The position numbers were made by a program, and so were the translations under genes. Below the pieces are notes generated by a model. It had not been told where the DNA came from. It saw only the letters and a list, made by a program, of their open reading frames with translations, and made no database searches. A DNA stretch of 64,000 nt from M55B112 sp964539395 (GTDB taxonomy: Bacteria; Bacteroidota; Bacteroidia; Bacteroidales; GCA-2748055). The DNA is taken from the NCBI GenBank assembly GCA_964539395.1, contig CAZIIU010000016.1:6388-70387 (forward strand), read 5' to 3'. Below, piece by piece: positions 63,037 to 64,000 of this stretch. Position 1 is the stretch's first letter. Each line of letters starts with the position of its first letter.

Positions 63037-63960
63037 GTGAAAAAAGAGGTAACGGTATTTTGTCCGGCAACGGTATCCAATGTGGGACCGGGTTTTGATC
63101 TGATGGGATTTGCCCTGGAGCGGCCCGGCGATGAGCTTATTGTAAGAAGAAACGAGGAGGGCAAAATCCGGTTATTCGATCAGTCCGGTACCGGCCTGCC
63201 GGTCGATACGTCGAAAAACGTTGCTTCCATCGCCGCCTCTGCCCTGCTGGAAGATCTTGGGATCGAAGAGGGTTTTGACCTGGTCTTCCTGAAAAAAATC
63301 AATCCAGGTAGCGGACTCGGCTCATCTGCTGCCAGCAGTGTAGCTGCGGTAGTGGGTATCAACGAGTTGCTGGGGGCGCCACTGTCTACTCCGGAATTGT
63401 TGCCCAGCGCCATGGAGGGTGAGCAGGCTGCCAGCGACTCATTTCAGGCAGATAATGTTGCCCCGGCACTGCTTGGAGGTTTTACGTTAATCAGGGGATA
63501 CGAACCGCTGGATATCAAACATATTCCCTATCCTGATGATCTGTGGTGCGGGATTGTGCATCCCGACCTGGAATTTAGGACCAGCGACGGACGAAAGATG
63601 TTACCGTCGGAAGTTTCACTGGAAACCGCATTGGCCCAGGCAGGGAACCTTGCGGGACTGGTTGCCGGGTTGACCACATCCGATTACGGACTAATCAGCA
63701 GATCGGTTGTTGACCTGTTTGCCGAGCCTTACCGTACCGGAAAGTTACCGGGATTCGAAGCGCTGCGGAAAAAGACAATCCAGGCAGGTGCGCTGGGCAG
63801 CGGCCTTTCAGGTTCCGGTCCCGCGATATTCTCTTTATGCAGGAGCGAAGAGATCGCGGCAGCAGTAGCCGGGGTGATGCGGGACCATTTTGCTGAACAT
63901 AAGATCGGAAGCAATATATACGTGTCGCGGGTGAGCGAGGCGGGATGCCGGGTACGGTAG
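63037..63960 (+). CDS. thrB: homoserine kinase
   Basis: Phosphorylates homoserine for threonine synthase. 307 residues of the GHMP kinase fold: PATVSNVGPGFDLMGFALE at 9-27, the ATP loop NPGSGLGSSAASS near 89-101, and GSGLSGSGPAIFSL near 252. Starts with GTG at 63037; there is no in-frame ATG near. thrC is expected next, beyond the window. Confidence 0.95.
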   Translation: MKKEVTVFCPATVSNVGPGFDLMGFALERPGDELIVRRNEEGKIRLFDQSGTGLPVDTSKNVASIAASALLEDLGIEEGFDLVFLKKINPGSGLGSSAASSVAAVVGINELLGAPLSTPELLPSAMEGEQAASDSFQADNVAPALLGGFTLIRGYEPLDIKHIPYPDDLWCGIVHPDLEFRTSDGRKMLPSEVSLETALAQAGNLAGLVAGLTTSDYGLISRSVVDLFAEPYRTGKLPGFEALRKKTIQAGALGSGLSGSGPAIFSLCRSEEIAAAVAGVMRDHFAEHKIGSNIYVSRVSEAGCRVR

Positions 63961-63985
63961 AACGGCGAATTGACAGACATGTATA

Positions 63986-63998
63986 GCCCCGGCGGGGC
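63986..63998. repeat. GC-rich hairpin at the right edge
   Basis: GCCCC (63986-63990), GGC loop, GGGGC (63994-63998), 26 bases after the thrB stop. Preceded by GACATG, as in the REP-like element near murI. The window ends here, so it could be the first half of a longer element. Confidence 0.4.
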
Positions 63999-64000
63999 GC

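Overview
The window reads as a chromosome segment of a Bacteroidota bacterium, probably class Bacteroidia and probably Na+-dependent or marine. Four things point there. A uppS/bamA/two-ompH cluster sits beside nadK, a CBS-ACT protein and pdxJ. There is a DUF5103 type IX secretion plug protein and a family of TPR plus PD40 (beta-propeller) plus OmpA envelope proteins. E1 alpha and beta are fused in one 2-oxoacid dehydrogenase. Promoter-like pairs follow the Bacteroidota pattern TTTG-N18-TAnnTTTG. I saw no tRNA, rRNA, insertion sequence, CRISPR array or prophage. Most of the window is ordinary, vertically inherited housekeeping DNA. These assignments are from reading motifs; no database was searched.

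Layout. 1-6.7 kb: the tail of a TPM-domain protein, a secreted CapA-like protein, then on the minus strand a C4 zinc-ribbon coiled-coil protein, a Nif3-like protein, a MerR regulator and a lipoprotein CapA homologue. 5.7-8.7 kb: three tandem membrane-anchored M23 peptidases, divergent from alaS. 8.8-16.8 kb: alaS, a long-chain acyl-CoA synthetase, recR, a Na+/solute symporter and murI. 16.9-26.1 kb: the envelope cluster (two Skp/OmpH chaperones, bamA, uppS, two DUF6089-like barrels, nadK, CBS-ACT) and, across a 14-bp minisatellite, pdxJ. 26.3-29.6 kb: lysA and a GT2 fused to a degenerate sugar-phosphotransferase region.

29.8-36.8 kb: three paralogous TPR/beta-propeller envelope proteins with different C-terminal ends (transmembrane, OmpA, none), plus a GNAT. 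36.9-40.3 kb: a lone HsdR-N nuclease-like protein, AMP nucleosidase, holA, a GmhB-like phosphatase and AlgH/YqgE. 40.4-44.5 kb: NhaC antiporter and fused E1. 44.6-52.6 kb: two tiny four-cysteine membrane proteins, apbE and nqrFEDCBA (the last seven on the minus strand). 53-57.2 kb: T9SS plug protein, an unrecognised polytopic membrane protein and hldD. 57.3-64 kb: a mammalian-type PTPS with folE, fabD, then thrA, a HAD phosphatase and thrB; thrC would be expected beyond the edge.

How they work together. Na+-NQR makes a sodium gradient that the SSS symporter and NhaC could use. ApbE would attach FMN to NqrB and NqrC, and the two four-cysteine mini-proteins are candidates for NqrM-like iron delivery. 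BamA, the Skp chaperones, the M23 hydrolases, UppS, MurI, GmhB and HldD serve envelope building. The strongest candidates for something undescribed are the three-anchor TPR/propeller set, the mini-protein pair by apbE/nqr, and the GT2-pseudo-phosphotransferase fusion.
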